Source: Bacillus infantis NRRL B-14911 (GTDB taxonomy: Bacteria > Bacillota > Bacilli > Bacillales > Cytobacillaceae). Taken from it: a DNA stretch of 64,000 bases. Below the pieces are notes generated by a model. The model ran no database searches. It was not told the DNA's origin and saw only the letters and a list, made by a program, of their open reading frames with translations. Numbering within the stretch: position 1 is the stretch's first letter; the number at the start of each line of letters is the position of its first letter. Below, in pieces: positions 1 to 7,919 of the stretch. The DNA is taken from contig NC_022524.1 in assembly GCF_000473245.1 (NCBI RefSeq), forward strand, positions 3,062,501 to 3,126,500, in the 5' to 3' direction. Made by a program: the position numbers and the translations under genes.

Positions 1-74
1 CACGGCCCTTCACTTTTTATATACAAGCTGCCATATGCAGCATCTTCGAACTCCAAACCAGGAGGCCAAGAATC

Positions 75-102
75 ATTTTATACTATTTTTTCAACTAGTC
101 AA
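75..102 (-). promoter_or_regulatory. sigma-A-type promoter reading out of the window
   Basis: On the minus strand there is a TTGACT -35 box (97-102), a 16 bp spacer and a TAAAAT -10 box (75-80). Transcription would start near position 68 and run leftwards off the window, so the gene it serves is not visible. No open frame with a convincing ribosome binding site begins between this promoter and position 1. Confidence 0.5.
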
Positions 103-179
103 GCTCAAGGGGCCGGGAGCACTATGGGATGAATCAGGAATTCGTCAGTACAGGCTGTACATTTATCATCTTGAACGGC

Positions 180-209
180 AAAAAACCGGCGCTCCCTTCG
201 AGGAGGCCA
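180..209 (-). terminator. probable Rho-independent terminator of the small ORF at 247-414
   Basis: Read on the minus strand, an imperfect GC-rich stem (GGCCTCC pairing with GGAGCGCC with one bulged base) is followed by GG and six T. It lies about 40 bases after the stop of the 55-residue ORF. The stem is imperfect, so this is a moderate call. Confidence 0.45.
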
Positions 210-246
210 GCCTTGTGCCTGGTTATTGCCGGACACCGGGCAGGAT

Positions 247-414
247 TTACTGCTGCCTGCCGGAAAGGGAAAAGGACAGGGCCTGCCGGAGCTCATGCTG
301 GGCACTTTTCAGTTCATCCAGCACCTGATCGGCAGGCGTTTCTTTTACCAGCATTTCCATCGAGTAGTCAAGCGCCTGAGAAATTCTATTGAAATCAAGA
401 GTCCTGTAATCCAT
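247..414 (-). CDS. small protein of unknown function (55 aa)
   Basis: A short frame begins with ATG at 414 and ends with TAA at 247. The ribosome binding site is excellent: AGGAGGAG followed by five bases and ATG, which is the main reason to accept a gene this short. The 55-residue product starts MDYRTLDFNR and is rich in Leu, Glu and Gln. It looks like a small soluble, mostly helical protein with no signal peptide or membrane segment. It lies 82 bases downstream of ypsC on the same strand, so it may be read through from ypsC or have its own promoter. I do not recognise the family. Confidence 0.6.
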   Translation of the reverse strand: MDYRTLDFNRISQALDYSMEMLVKETPADQVLDELKSAQHELRQALSFSLSGRQQ

Positions 415-496
415 TGGCTCTCCTCCTGTAAATAAAACTAGCCCATCTAATACAAAACCGATAGAGTATTGCTAGTTTATTCAATAAGAGAACCCT

Positions 497-1651
497 TTAT
501 TCCTCTTTCTGCCTGTTTTCTCTTGGCGGACGCTTGCCCCAGTATTGATAGAGGTCTGTTCGGATGAAACCGTTGAACAGCTTCCTTTTCTTGGTTGCCT
601 GGCGCCCGAAATGCTGTTCAAAGTCCTCATCGGAAGTAAGCATATAAATCGACCATGTATCCAGCCCTGAGAGCGCTTCTCCCATTTCACGGTACATTTT
701 CTGTACAGCCCCTTTTTCCCCAAGCCTCTCGCCATATGGAGGGTTGCCGACAATCACACCATATTCTTTATTGGAGGTAAAGTCCCTCACCTGCATCTGC
801 TTGAATTGGATCATGTCCCCCAGGCCTGCTTCAAATGCATTTTCCTGGGCAATTTTCACCATCCTGTGATCAATATCAGATCCAGTGATATCTAATGGCT
901 GATCATAGTCTGCCAAATCCTCAGCTTCATTTCTGGCTTCATCCCATACCTTTTCCGGCATCCAGCCCCACTTCTCAGAGGTAAATTCCCGGTTAAAGCC
1001 CGGGGCAATATTCTGCCCGATCAAGGCCGCCTCGATCGGGATGGTCCCTGATCCGCAGAAAGGATCTGCAAATGGCTTGTCCGGTGTCCAGTTCGTCAGC
1101 TGGACGAGCGCAGCAGCCAGGGTTTCCTTCAGCGGAGCTTCTCCCTGTCCTGCCCGGTATCCCCGTTTATGAAGGCCGCTTCCGCTGGCATCCAGAGTCA
1201 GGGTTGCTGTATCTTTCAGCATAGAGATTTCAATGCGGCATAATGGACCCGTTTCATCAAACCAGCCTGTTTTTTTATACTTTGTCCTCAGCTTCTCGAC
1301 AATCGCCTTTTTGACGATTGCCTGGCAGTCGGAAACACTGAACAGCTTTGATTTGACAGACTTGCCGATTACCGGGAACTCAGCATCTTCTGCAATATAC
1401 TGTTCCCATGGAAGGCTTTTTGTTTTTTCAAACAGCTCATCGAAAGTATAAGCTTTAAATTCGCCGATTTTGATTTTGATCCGGTCTGCCGTTCTCAGCC
1501 ATAAATTGCTTCTCGCTATAGCTGTCTCATCCCCTATGTATTCAACTCTTCCGTTTTCCACCTGGCATTCATAGCCAAGTGCCCGCACTTCCTTTGCAAC
1601 GAGCGCTTCAAGCCCCATTGCCGCTGTTGCGATGATTTGGTATTTTCCCAT
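497..1651 (-). CDS. ypsC: THUMP-domain class I RNA methyltransferase, RlmL/YpsC family
   Basis: This is a predicted 23S rRNA (guanine-N2) methyltransferase of the RlmL/RlmK group. The N-terminal part (about residues 1-160) is a THUMP RNA-binding region. The C-terminal Rossmann methyltransferase has an FCGSGTIPIEAAL SAM-binding motif and the catalytic NPPYGER motif, typical of enzymes that methylate an exocyclic amino group. The length, 384 residues, matches B. subtilis YpsC. I place the start at the second in-frame ATG (MGKYQIIATAAMG) because GGAAAGGA stands eight bases before it, while the first ATG overlaps that site. The neighbours rnpB and gpsB are the same as in B. subtilis. The exact target base is inferred from the family. 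Confidence 0.9.
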   Translation of the reverse strand: MGKYQIIATAAMGLEALVAKEVRALGYECQVENGRVEYIGDETAIARSNLWLRTADRIKIKIGEFKAYTFDELFEKTKSLPWEQYIAEDAEFPVIGKSVKSKLFSVSDCQAIVKKAIVEKLRTKYKKTGWFDETGPLCRIEISMLKDTATLTLDASGSGLHKRGYRAGQGEAPLKETLAAALVQLTNWTPDKPFADPFCGSGTIPIEAALIGQNIAPGFNREFTSEKWGWMPEKVWDEARNEAEDLADYDQPLDITGSDIDHRMVKIAQENAFEAGLGDMIQFKQMQVRDFTSNKEYGVIVGNPPYGERLGEKGAVQKMYREMGEALSGLDTWSIYMLTSDEDFEQHFGRQATKKRKLFNGFIRTDLYQYWGKRPPRENRQKEE

Positions 1652-1773
1652 GTAAGACATCCTTTCCAGTAGATCTTCCCTTCATTATTGCCGGCCAGCG
1701 GTCCGCTTCATCCATGATAGCCTGAAGAAGTTTCCGCGTGCAAGTGTTCCCCATGAGGGTTTTGGTATGTATT

Positions 1774-1801
1774 AAAAAAGCCCTCCTGCAAAAGGAGAGC
1801 T
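1774..1801 (-). terminator. Rho-independent terminator of rnpB
   Basis: On the minus strand an eight-pair stem (AGCTCTCC with GGAGGGCT, one G-T pair) encloses a seven-base loop and is followed by six T. It sits about 27 bases after the 3' end of the RNase P RNA and before ypsC. Confidence 0.85.
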
Positions 1802-1827
1802 TTACCATTTCAAAAATCATCTCACTA

Positions 1828-2235
1828 ATAACGTTCTGTAAGCCATGTTTTGTTCCTTTGTACTGCAATCGACCTGAGTCTCGTACTAAGGCGGCAATCA
1901 TCTATCTACAGATATAAAATCTGTCCTTCTCCTTGTTCATTTCCTCAGAGAAAGTGCCCCTACCATTATTTGGGTTTCTCGCTCGCGGGGTTTACCTCGT
2001 TCCACCCTTCCCATTTCTGGAAAGGCTCCGTCACTGTGGCACTTTCAAGGTATTCATGCCATATCCCGAAGGACTTAGGCATTTTCCCTGCCGTCAGCCG
2101 CGCAATCGCCCGGCTGCCCTGGCTTATGACTTCGCCAGGCACGAACACTACGGACATCTCAGTCCGTGCGAGCATGGACTTTCCTCTGCAGCAGCAAGCT
2201 GCCGCAGCGATTACCCGAACGTTATTAATGACTAC
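1828..2235 (-). ncRNA. rnpB: RNase P RNA, type B (Bacillus)
   Basis: This is the catalytic RNA of ribonuclease P, which removes the 5' leader of tRNA precursors together with the RnpA protein. The minus strand carries the conserved 5' segment AACGTTCGGGTAATCGCTGC, then GGAAAGTCCATGCTCGCAC, the internal GAAACCCAAATAATGGTAGG segment, and the closing GGAACAAAACATGGCTTACA. The length of about 400 nt fits the Bacillus type B RNA. The ends are approximate: the 5' end is set about 7 bases after the -10 box, the 3' end by pairing of the terminal AACGTT segments. It lies between gpsB and ypsC as in B. subtilis. Confidence 0.95.
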
Positions 2236-2242
2236 AAATGAT

Positions 2243-2271
2243 ATTATATGCAATCTGGCTTCCAATAGCAA
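2243..2271 (-). promoter_or_regulatory. sigma-A promoter of rnpB
   Basis: On the minus strand, TTGCTA (2266-2271), a 17 bp spacer and a perfect TATAAT (2243-2248) lie directly before the RNase P RNA, placing the start near 2235. Confidence 0.8.
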
Positions 2272-2303
2272 TGGTTTTAAAAAGGAAAATCAGTTAAAAG
2301 CTG

Positions 2304-2606
2304 TTATTCATAAAGTTTGCTGCCAAACACATGCTTTTCCAGGTTGGAAAGGCGCTTTAAGATATCAAAGTTCGTTGTTCCGGCAGTCTGGGTGCTTGCA
2401 GGCCTTCTAGAGGCTTCATCAAGCTGTTTCTTCAGGCGCAGGTTTTCCTGCTGCAGATCTTCAATTTCCTGGTGGAAGGTTTCATAATCCTTGATGATCA
2501 GATCCAGGAACTTATCGACATCTTCAGGCTTGTACCCCCGCATCCCTGCCTTGAATTCTTTTTCCAAAATGTCTTTTGCTGTTAACTTAACTTTATCGGA
2601 TAGCAT
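2304..2606 (-). CDS. gpsB: cell division protein GpsB
   Basis: GpsB is a small cytoplasmic DivIVA-like coiled-coil protein that moves class A penicillin-binding protein PBP1 between septum and side wall and links division to cell elongation. The N-terminal DivIVA-type lipid/partner-binding segment ([20 protein letters not shown]) is followed by a coiled coil (about residues 30-70), a short linker and the conserved trimerising C-terminus ending FGSKLYE. I start at the internal ATG (MLSDKVKL), giving 100 residues; GAGGTGA lies seven bases upstream and known GpsB proteins start at this position. Its client PBP1 (ponA) is also encoded in this window. Confidence 0.96.
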   Translation of the reverse strand: MLSDKVKLTAKDILEKEFKAGMRGYKPEDVDKFLDLIIKDYETFHQEIEDLQQENLRLKKQLDEASRRPASTQTAGTTNFDILKRLSNLEKHVFGSKLYE

Positions 2607-2691
2607 CACATTCACCTCAGTCTATCGCTGAATAATCTTAATATATTTTTTCAAAAATATGTACTTTTGTCAATTTATCTTTGGAACTAAA

Positions 2692-3252
2692 TTAAAATTC
2701 CTGGTTCTTCAGCTGCTCTTCTTCAACAATCAGCTGAAGATCATAAAAGGAAATCATCCTGATTTCATAAGGATTCTTTTCCTGATAGCTTTTAGCTGTT
2801 TCATAAATGAATTTTGGCGTTCCTTCCTTTTCCGTATCGTAGACAAGAAGAAGCACATCGCTTTTTTCGATAAGGAATTGATTCTTCAGCCTGAACTGCC
2901 AGGGCTTTTCGTAAGGCTTCCTTGTTACTGAATCTACAAAATCGGCCTGGGAAATCACAGATTCATACCACTCTTTATTGGAATCGCTCCAGTTCTGCTC
3001 CTGGTCAAGGAAAGGTGTGATGACGGCCAGCTTAAGATCAGGATATTCATCGAGCTGCAGCTGAAAGACCTCCTCGGCAGCCCATAACTCTGCGCCCGGC
3101 TGCCCGCTGATGATCACCCATTCAAGCCCTTCGTCAAGCATACCGAGCAGGCTCTTCCTGATAGCAGCCCTTATGAAAGCTGCTGCAGGGTCATTTCGTT
3201 TGAAAATTCCCAACTCGTGGGGTTTATAGCCTGAGACAACCGCTGTTTTCAT
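2692..3252 (-). CDS. ypsA: YpsA, SLOG-superfamily Rossmann protein
   Basis: This 186-residue protein belongs to the YpsA (DUF1273) family, a LOG/DprA-like Rossmann fold (SLOG superfamily) thought to bind a nucleotide. The segment [15 protein letters not shown] (about residues 46-60) is the expected phosphate-binding loop. In Firmicutes YpsA has been linked to cell division and oxidative stress, and its gene is typically next to gpsB, as here. The start ATG has a clear AAAGGAG site. The small molecule it binds is not known to me. Confidence 0.9.
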   Translation of the reverse strand: MKTAVVSGYKPHELGIFKRNDPAAAFIRAAIRKSLLGMLDEGLEWVIISGQPGAELWAAEEVFQLQLDEYPDLKLAVITPFLDQEQNWSDSNKEWYESVISQADFVDSVTRKPYEKPWQFRLKNQFLIEKSDVLLLVYDTEKEGTPKFIYETAKSYQEKNPYEIRMISFYDLQLIVEEEQLKNQEF

Positions 3253-3295
3253 TTGGGCTGCTCCTTTCTATGTAAAAATAATATGCGATTTATGG

Positions 3296-3331
3296 AAAAA
3301 ATTGAGCAGGGGCCTGTATACAGGCCCCTGC
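3296..3331 (-). terminator. terminator of cotD
   Basis: A perfect 11 bp inverted repeat (GCAGGGGCCTG, loop TATA, CAGGCCCCTGC; 3306-3331) is followed on the minus strand by TCAA and six T. It stands 30 bases after the cotD stop. Confidence 0.85.
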
Positions 3332-3361
3332 CTTGGTAATGCACCTTAATATGGCAGGTTA

Positions 3362-3685
3362 TTATCTTCCGAAGCCAGGGCCGCCAAAGCCTGGGCCTCC
3401 GAAACCAGGTCCGCCGAAGCCGCCTGCTCCAGGGCCGCCGAAACCAGGGCCTCCAAATCCAGGGGCCGGTCCAGGGCCTGCGACAAACTGCTGGTTTGTC
3501 ACTTCATTTACAACTGATTGTGTTTGTGGGAAGTAATGCTGATGCTGAAAATTAATGTGGTTGACTGTCGTAGTGTGTGTAGGATGGATATGAGGCACCA
3601 CATTATTCTGGAAAGTATGATTTACACAGCATTTTGTCGGATGGACAACTGCCGGGCAAATATTCGGTCTTGGTCCGCAATGCAT
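3362..3685 (-). CDS. cotD: inner spore coat protein CotD with glycine-proline repeat tail
   Basis: CotD is a structural protein of the inner spore coat, made late in the mother cell. The first 65 residues have the family features: many His and Cys (MHCGPRPNICP, TKCCVNH) and an HPTHTTTVNHINFQHQH stretch. The last 40 residues are nearly only Gly, Phe and Pro, built of GFGGPG units. The total is 107 residues, somewhat longer than B. subtilis CotD because of this tail. A good AAAGGAGAT site precedes ATG. It is a single-gene unit with a sigma-K-like promoter upstream and its own terminator. Confidence 0.88.
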   Translation of the reverse strand: MHCGPRPNICPAVVHPTKCCVNHTFQNNVVPHIHPTHTTTVNHINFQHQHYFPQTQSVVNEVTNQQFVAGPGPAPGFGGPGFGGPGAGGFGGPGFGGPGFGGPGFGR

Positions 3686-3724
3686 AATTAAGATCTCCTT
3701 TCATTCTGTTATATTTACACTAAC

Positions 3725-3751
3725 AAGTTATGATGAAAGGGGGAATCTTGT
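3725..3751 (-). promoter_or_regulatory. candidate sigma-K promoter of cotD
   Basis: On the minus strand, AC (3750-3751) and CATAACTT (3725-3732) are separated by 17 bases, close to the sigma-K pattern AC-N16/17-CATANNNTA. The position, about 40 bases before the cotD start, and the late mother-cell expression of cotD elsewhere support it. It was read by eye only. Confidence 0.45.
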
Positions 3752-4045
3752 ACTAAGGAAAACACCTAATTTTATGCATTTGCCGGGTTTTTTTTGCTAC
3801 AGCATAACATAAAAACTGTCCTTCATGCTGGAAAAAATAATGACTGTCAGACAGATGACAACAAAAAACAGGAACAATATCGCTTTATACATCCAAACCA
3901 GCCTCACTCTTTTTATTCACTGTATGTAGCATACAACATTCAATTTTACAGCTTCAATGAGGTACAGACAACTAATAAATAATGGTTTTTACACATAGAA
4001 ATATTAAAGTTTTGTTACAGCGGGCAAAGCGGATTTTCTGGGTAC
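3752..4045. other. intergenic region between cotD and mrfB
   Basis: About 300 AT-rich bases with no supported gene. A plus-strand frame of 62 codons (3794-3982) starts with TTG, has no ribosome binding site and no recognisable composition, so I leave it out. No clear hairpin or repeat was found. Confidence 0.5.
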
Positions 4046-4087
4046 AAAAAAACGCAGCCAGGGTGTTATTTTCCTGATGCTGCGCTT
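4046..4087 (-). terminator. terminator of the mrfA-mrfB operon
   Basis: GCGCAGC (4079-4085 in complement) pairs with GCTGCG across a 20-base loop and is followed by seven T on the minus strand. The stem starts inside the last codons of mrfB. Confidence 0.65.
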
Positions 4088-5379
4088 TTTATACCGGCAG
4101 AAGCGGTATCATTCCGGGACTGTTCTTTTTCCAGCTTAGCATAGAGTCTCCGGATCCTCTTATCTGTTTCCGGTTTGAGCTTATCTGAGGTACCAGGTGC
4201 AGGAACGGCTTCCAGCGCCTTTCTCGCTTTTTCAGCATAATGGACTGCGCGCGCAAGGTCTTTGCTGCGATGCTCAAAATATTTTGCCAGTTCAATGGAG
4301 GATTCAGCCGTAATTTTCGGATCTGCCTCCGAATCGGCGCATTCCTGCCATAGGGCTGCCGCCTGTTCCCAGTCCTTCAGTTTCTTGTGTTCAAATGCGA
4401 GTGCATTCCTGGCCTTCACTGACTCTTCATTCTCTGTCTGTGCTGCCTGCACAAAGGCTGCTTTTGCAGAAGAAGTGTTGCCGAGAGAAGAAAACCACCG
4501 CCCTACTTCATAGGTTTCCGCAGCGGTCCGGCTGCCGTCCAGCCCAAGGAGCTGATAGGAAAGATGTGTGTACAGCGTTATGAGCGACAGGATATCGATT
4601 TCATTATGCTTCAGGATTCCGAGCATGCCTTCGGGGTTCTTTGTCTGCACGTAATCAAAATAGATCATCGGTGCAAGGAAGCCTGGTATATCATCTTTCC
4701 GCTCAACGCCAAGCACTTCCTTCTCGACGATGGAAAGCTTCAGCCTCTCAAGCCTGTGCTTCCAGATCCTTCGGGATGCGTGGTAAAGATCGAAATGCCC
4801 GAAAGGCGGAAGCTTGGGCACCTGTTCCCTGATAAGGGTATGCCTTGTCTTCACCTGCGGCCAGTCAAAAGCTTTGCCATTATAGGTGACCATGGTTGTA
4901 TAATCCACGCTGTCCAGGAAGCTCTTATAAAGCGGCACCTCTGCACCGGGATGGGGAAGGATATGCTGTTTGAGCTTCACACCATCACGCGTCACACTGG
5001 CATGCCCCAGCAGGAAAATCGTGTTTCCGGTGCCGCCGCCAAGACCCGTAGTTTCTGTATCAAAGAAGAACAGCTCATCAGGCTGATGCCCGGCAGAGGA
5101 AAGCGGATGGGATACATCCCCGCTGTTCCAGGCATTCACTGCAGCCGCAAAATCAGAGAACCGGTAATTACCATGCTTCCAGTCTAGCGGATATTCCTTT
5201 TCCCTGACGAGGCAGAAGCTGTCCTCAAAATGGAATGGAAAAACCCCGTTTTCCTTCCATAGGTCATGAAGCATAAATTCCTGAGTAGCTTCTTCTGCCC
5301 TGACAGGCTTAGCCGGTTCACTCCCCTGTTCTTTTGAGAGATGAGGCTTTAATCGGTTCAGCTTATTTTTGAGGCTCAT
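4066..5379 (-). CDS. mrfB: MrfB (YprB), DnaQ-like 3'-5' exonuclease of mitomycin repair
   Basis: MrfB is the nuclease partner of the helicase MrfA. In B. subtilis the pair repairs mitomycin C adducts independently of UvrABC. The RNase H-like exonuclease domain starts at about residue 103 with FFFDTETTGLGGGTGN, where D107 and E109 are metal ligands. A further acidic segment (NEIDILSLITLYTHL) near residue 260 completes the site. The C-terminal third is helical with TPR-like repeats and is probably a protein-binding platform. Length 437. The start ATG lies inside the end of mrfA (17 bp overlap) with GGAGGGGGAG before it, so the two are translated together. Confidence 0.92.
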   Translation of the reverse strand: MSLKNKLNRLKPHLSKEQGSEPAKPVRAEEATQEFMLHDLWKENGVFPFHFEDSFCLVREKEYPLDWKHGNYRFSDFAAAVNAWNSGDVSHPLSSAGHQPDELFFFDTETTGLGGGTGNTIFLLGHASVTRDGVKLKQHILPHPGAEVPLYKSFLDSVDYTTMVTYNGKAFDWPQVKTRHTLIREQVPKLPPFGHFDLYHASRRIWKHRLERLKLSIVEKEVLGVERKDDIPGFLAPMIYFDYVQTKNPEGMLGILKHNEIDILSLITLYTHLSYQLLGLDGSRTAAETYEVGRWFSSLGNTSSAKAAFVQAAQTENEESVKARNALAFEHKKLKDWEQAAALWQECADSEADPKITAESSIELAKYFEHRSKDLARAVHYAEKARKALEAVPAPGTSDKLKPETDKRIRRLYAKLEKEQSRNDTASAGIKSAASGK

Positions 5380-7666
5380 ACCGCTCCCCCTCCATAGCCG
5401 TTTTTCTGAATAATGCCAAAAGCTTCAAGACATCGCTTTTGGCCGTATTCATAGCTGAATCAGTGCCAATGCACGATGGACAGCCGTTCTCGCAGGAGCA
5501 GCCTGCTACCATGCCTTCAGCCTTCTGTATGACCGTTTCAATCCCATCATAGAGCTTTTCGCTCAGACCTATGCCTCCCGGGTAGCGGTCATAAAAGAAG
5601 ATGGTCGGCTTCTCATTATGCGCAGCCTTTACCTGCGGTACAACGAAAATATCCTGCGGATCGCACATGACAAACAGCGGGGCAATATGCTTGAGTGCAT
5701 GTGCGGTCCCGATCAATCCTTCTTCAATCCGGTCTTCATCAAATTGGATCTGCTCCTTGCCGATGGATATCCACGCCGAGCTTGTATGCAGCTCTTCCTG
5801 CGGCAGGTGGATCGGCCCGGAACCGATGTTTTCATGTGTTTCAAACTTGATCTTCTTGAATATCGTTGCCATGGCCAGCACGCTCACATCGCCATATCCG
5901 ATTTCCATTTCACCGCGTGACCTGTTTTTATCTTCTTCAAGCACTTTCAGCTCAACGGCAAGATTGGCATCTGTGAAATAATCCACATCAACCTCCCTCA
6001 CATACGCTTTCTTTTCATCCCAATCCAAATACTCAACCTGGAACTGGGTGCCCTGATGGAGGTAAATGGCTTCATCATGCAGGAGCGTCATCGCAGAGAA
6101 ACGGTCCATTTCACCTATCACCTTCACGTTTGCAATGTCGGACTGGTCAATGATGATGACATTTTCCTGTGATGCAGACCGGAGGCTGATATTGTGGGCA
6201 GGAAAAGAATCGTTCATCCAATGCCATTTATCGCCGTTTTGGTAAAGCACCCTTTCTTCTGTCAGATATTCAAGAAGTTCCTCCGTATCGGCAGTACCGA
6301 ATTTCTCCCCATACTTAAATGGCAGCTCATAGGCGGCACACTTCATATGGTCGATTAAAATGATGAGGTTGTCAGGATTGATCCTGGCCGTTTCCGGGCT
6401 TTTATTGAAAAAATAGTCCGGGTTCTGAATGACGTACTGGTCCAGGGGGCTGGAGCTGGCAACAAGGATGACGAGAGACTCGCCATGCCTCCGCCCTGCC
6501 CGTCCCGCCTGCTGCCACGAGCTTGCGATTGATCCCGGATAACCCGTCATGATGCATACCTGAAGCTGGCCGATATCCACGCCAAGCTCCAATGCATTTG
6601 TACTGACGACCCCGTAGATTTCACCCGCACGCAAACCCTTTTCAATCGCCCTTCTCTCTGTCGGCAGATAGCCTCCCCGGTAGCCTCTGATGGCTTTCGG
6701 CCCCAGCTGATGCTTGACCAGCTCCTGGAGGTAGGTGAGCAGGATTTCGACTCTGACACGGCTCCTGGCAAATACAATAGTCTGGATGCGGTTTTTCAAA
6801 AGCCTCCCGGCCAGCTTCCTTGCTTCAAGCGTGGCGCTTCGCCGAATATTCATCGGTATATTGACAATCGGCGGGTTATAGAACAAGAAGTGCTTCCTTC
6901 CGCTTGGCGCCCCGTTATTGTCTATCAGCTCCATTTTCTTTTCCGTCAGGTTTTCAGCAAGCTCAAGCGGATTGGCAATGGTTGCCGATGTGCAGATGAA
7001 GAGCGGGTCGCTCCCGTAGAAACGGCAGATGCGCCTGAGGCGGCGGATCACGTTTGCCACATGGCTGCCGAAGACGCCTCTGTAAATATGAACCTCGTCA
7101 ATGACAACATATTTGAGATTTTCAAAAAGAGAAACCCATTTGGTATGATGGGGAAGGATCGCCGAATGCAGCATATCAGGGTTCGTTATGACAACATGGC
7201 CTGCTTTCCTAACTTTTTCCCTTATATTAGCCGGAGTGTCGCCATCATACGTGTAGCTGTTGACAGGGAGCTCCGCTTCCTGGATCAATTCATTTATTTC
7301 ACTCTTCTGGTCCTGGGCCAGTGCTTTGGTAGGGAATATATACAACGCCCTCGCCTTCGGATCGCTGATGGCCGTCTGGAGGACGGGAAGATTGTAGCAT
7401 AGTGTTTTTCCAGATGCAGTTGGAGTAACAGCCACAAGGCTTTTTCCTTCAGAAGCAGCCGCATAGGCAGACCTCTGGTGTGTATAAAGACGGCTGATGC
7501 CCCGCTTTTCCAAAGCATTTCTCAAGGATGGATGTATATCATCCGGCAGATCCTCTGTTTTTGCTTCTTTTTCTTCAATTGTATGCCAATGGACAATATT
7601 ATCCTTGAACTCTTCGGTCATCTTTAAATCTTTTAATATCTCCTGGAGATTTTTCCTGAGCTTCAT
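5363..7666 (-). CDS. mrfA: MrfA (YprA), DEAD/DEAH-box helicase with C-terminal zinc module
   Basis: This is a superfamily 2 ATP-dependent helicase for mitomycin-type lesion repair, acting on DNA with MrfB. Visible motifs are TPTASGKT (Walker A), VIDEVHIYRG (DEVH box, Walker B), CTSATIANP (motif III) and QQAGRAGRRHG (motif VI). The C-terminal DUF1998 region carries the four-cysteine cluster CSCENGCPSC (C723, C725, C729, C732), expected to bind zinc. The length of 767 is close to 749 in B. subtilis. ATG has AGGTGA eight bases before it. A LexA-like operator lies 30 bases upstream of the start. Confidence 0.94.
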   Translation of the reverse strand: MKLRKNLQEILKDLKMTEEFKDNIVHWHTIEEKEAKTEDLPDDIHPSLRNALEKRGISRLYTHQRSAYAAASEGKSLVAVTPTASGKTLCYNLPVLQTAISDPKARALYIFPTKALAQDQKSEINELIQEAELPVNSYTYDGDTPANIREKVRKAGHVVITNPDMLHSAILPHHTKWVSLFENLKYVVIDEVHIYRGVFGSHVANVIRRLRRICRFYGSDPLFICTSATIANPLELAENLTEKKMELIDNNGAPSGRKHFLFYNPPIVNIPMNIRRSATLEARKLAGRLLKNRIQTIVFARSRVRVEILLTYLQELVKHQLGPKAIRGYRGGYLPTERRAIEKGLRAGEIYGVVSTNALELGVDIGQLQVCIMTGYPGSIASSWQQAGRAGRRHGESLVILVASSSPLDQYVIQNPDYFFNKSPETARINPDNLIILIDHMKCAAYELPFKYGEKFGTADTEELLEYLTEERVLYQNGDKWHWMNDSFPAHNISLRSASQENVIIIDQSDIANVKVIGEMDRFSAMTLLHDEAIYLHQGTQFQVEYLDWDEKKAYVREVDVDYFTDANLAVELKVLEEDKNRSRGEMEIGYGDVSVLAMATIFKKIKFETHENIGSGPIHLPQEELHTSSAWISIGKEQIQFDEDRIEEGLIGTAHALKHIAPLFVMCDPQDIFVVPQVKAAHNEKPTIFFYDRYPGGIGLSEKLYDGIETVIQKAEGMVAGCSCENGCPSCIGTDSAMNTAKSDVLKLLALFRKTAMEGERYEPQK

Positions 7667-7688
7667 TTTCCGTTCACCTCATACACCC

Positions 7689-7709
7689 ATTCTACCGAAT
7701 AAACGTTCG
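7689..7709 (-). promoter_or_regulatory. candidate LexA (SOS) box overlapping the mrfA promoter
   Basis: CGAATAAACGTTCG (7696-7709) differs from the Bacillus LexA pattern CGAAC-N4-GTTCG at one base (T for C at position 5). On the minus strand it sits directly upstream of a TAGAAT -10 box (7689-7694), where a bound repressor would block RNA polymerase. The -35 box is poor. This suggests DNA-damage control of mrfAB, which is an inference. Confidence 0.5.
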
Positions 7710-7919
7710 TTCAAAAAGGATTTTCTTTTGTTTTCCTGTTGGATTTATCTGGAACGGAACCAAACAGCCCGAATTTAAGATTATCAGATTTTTCCAAAAG
7801 TAAATTGACTGAAGGTATAAAATTTGCGACAATTCAGATATATTTTTTTTGAAAGCGGCTCTTTGGCCGCGGTTAACCTATTTTAACAGATATATAGAAG
7901 AATGGGGGTCAATCGTTTT

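Noticed and set aside
1850-2410. Several ORFs over the RNase P RNA
   Set aside because: The region is fully explained by rnpB; the frames overlap a structured RNA and lack start signals.
3794-3982. Plus-strand ORF of 62 codons between cotD and mrfB
   Set aside because: It starts at TTG, has no ribosome binding site and an ordinary AT-rich random composition.
4564-5187. Long plus-strand ORF opposite mrfB (207 codons)
   Set aside because: Shadow of a well-identified gene; no start signal and no recognisable domain.
7696-7709. A second LexA box upstream of dinG
   Set aside because: I looked before dinG (28906-29054) for CGAAC-N4-GTTCG and found nothing close, despite the gene name.
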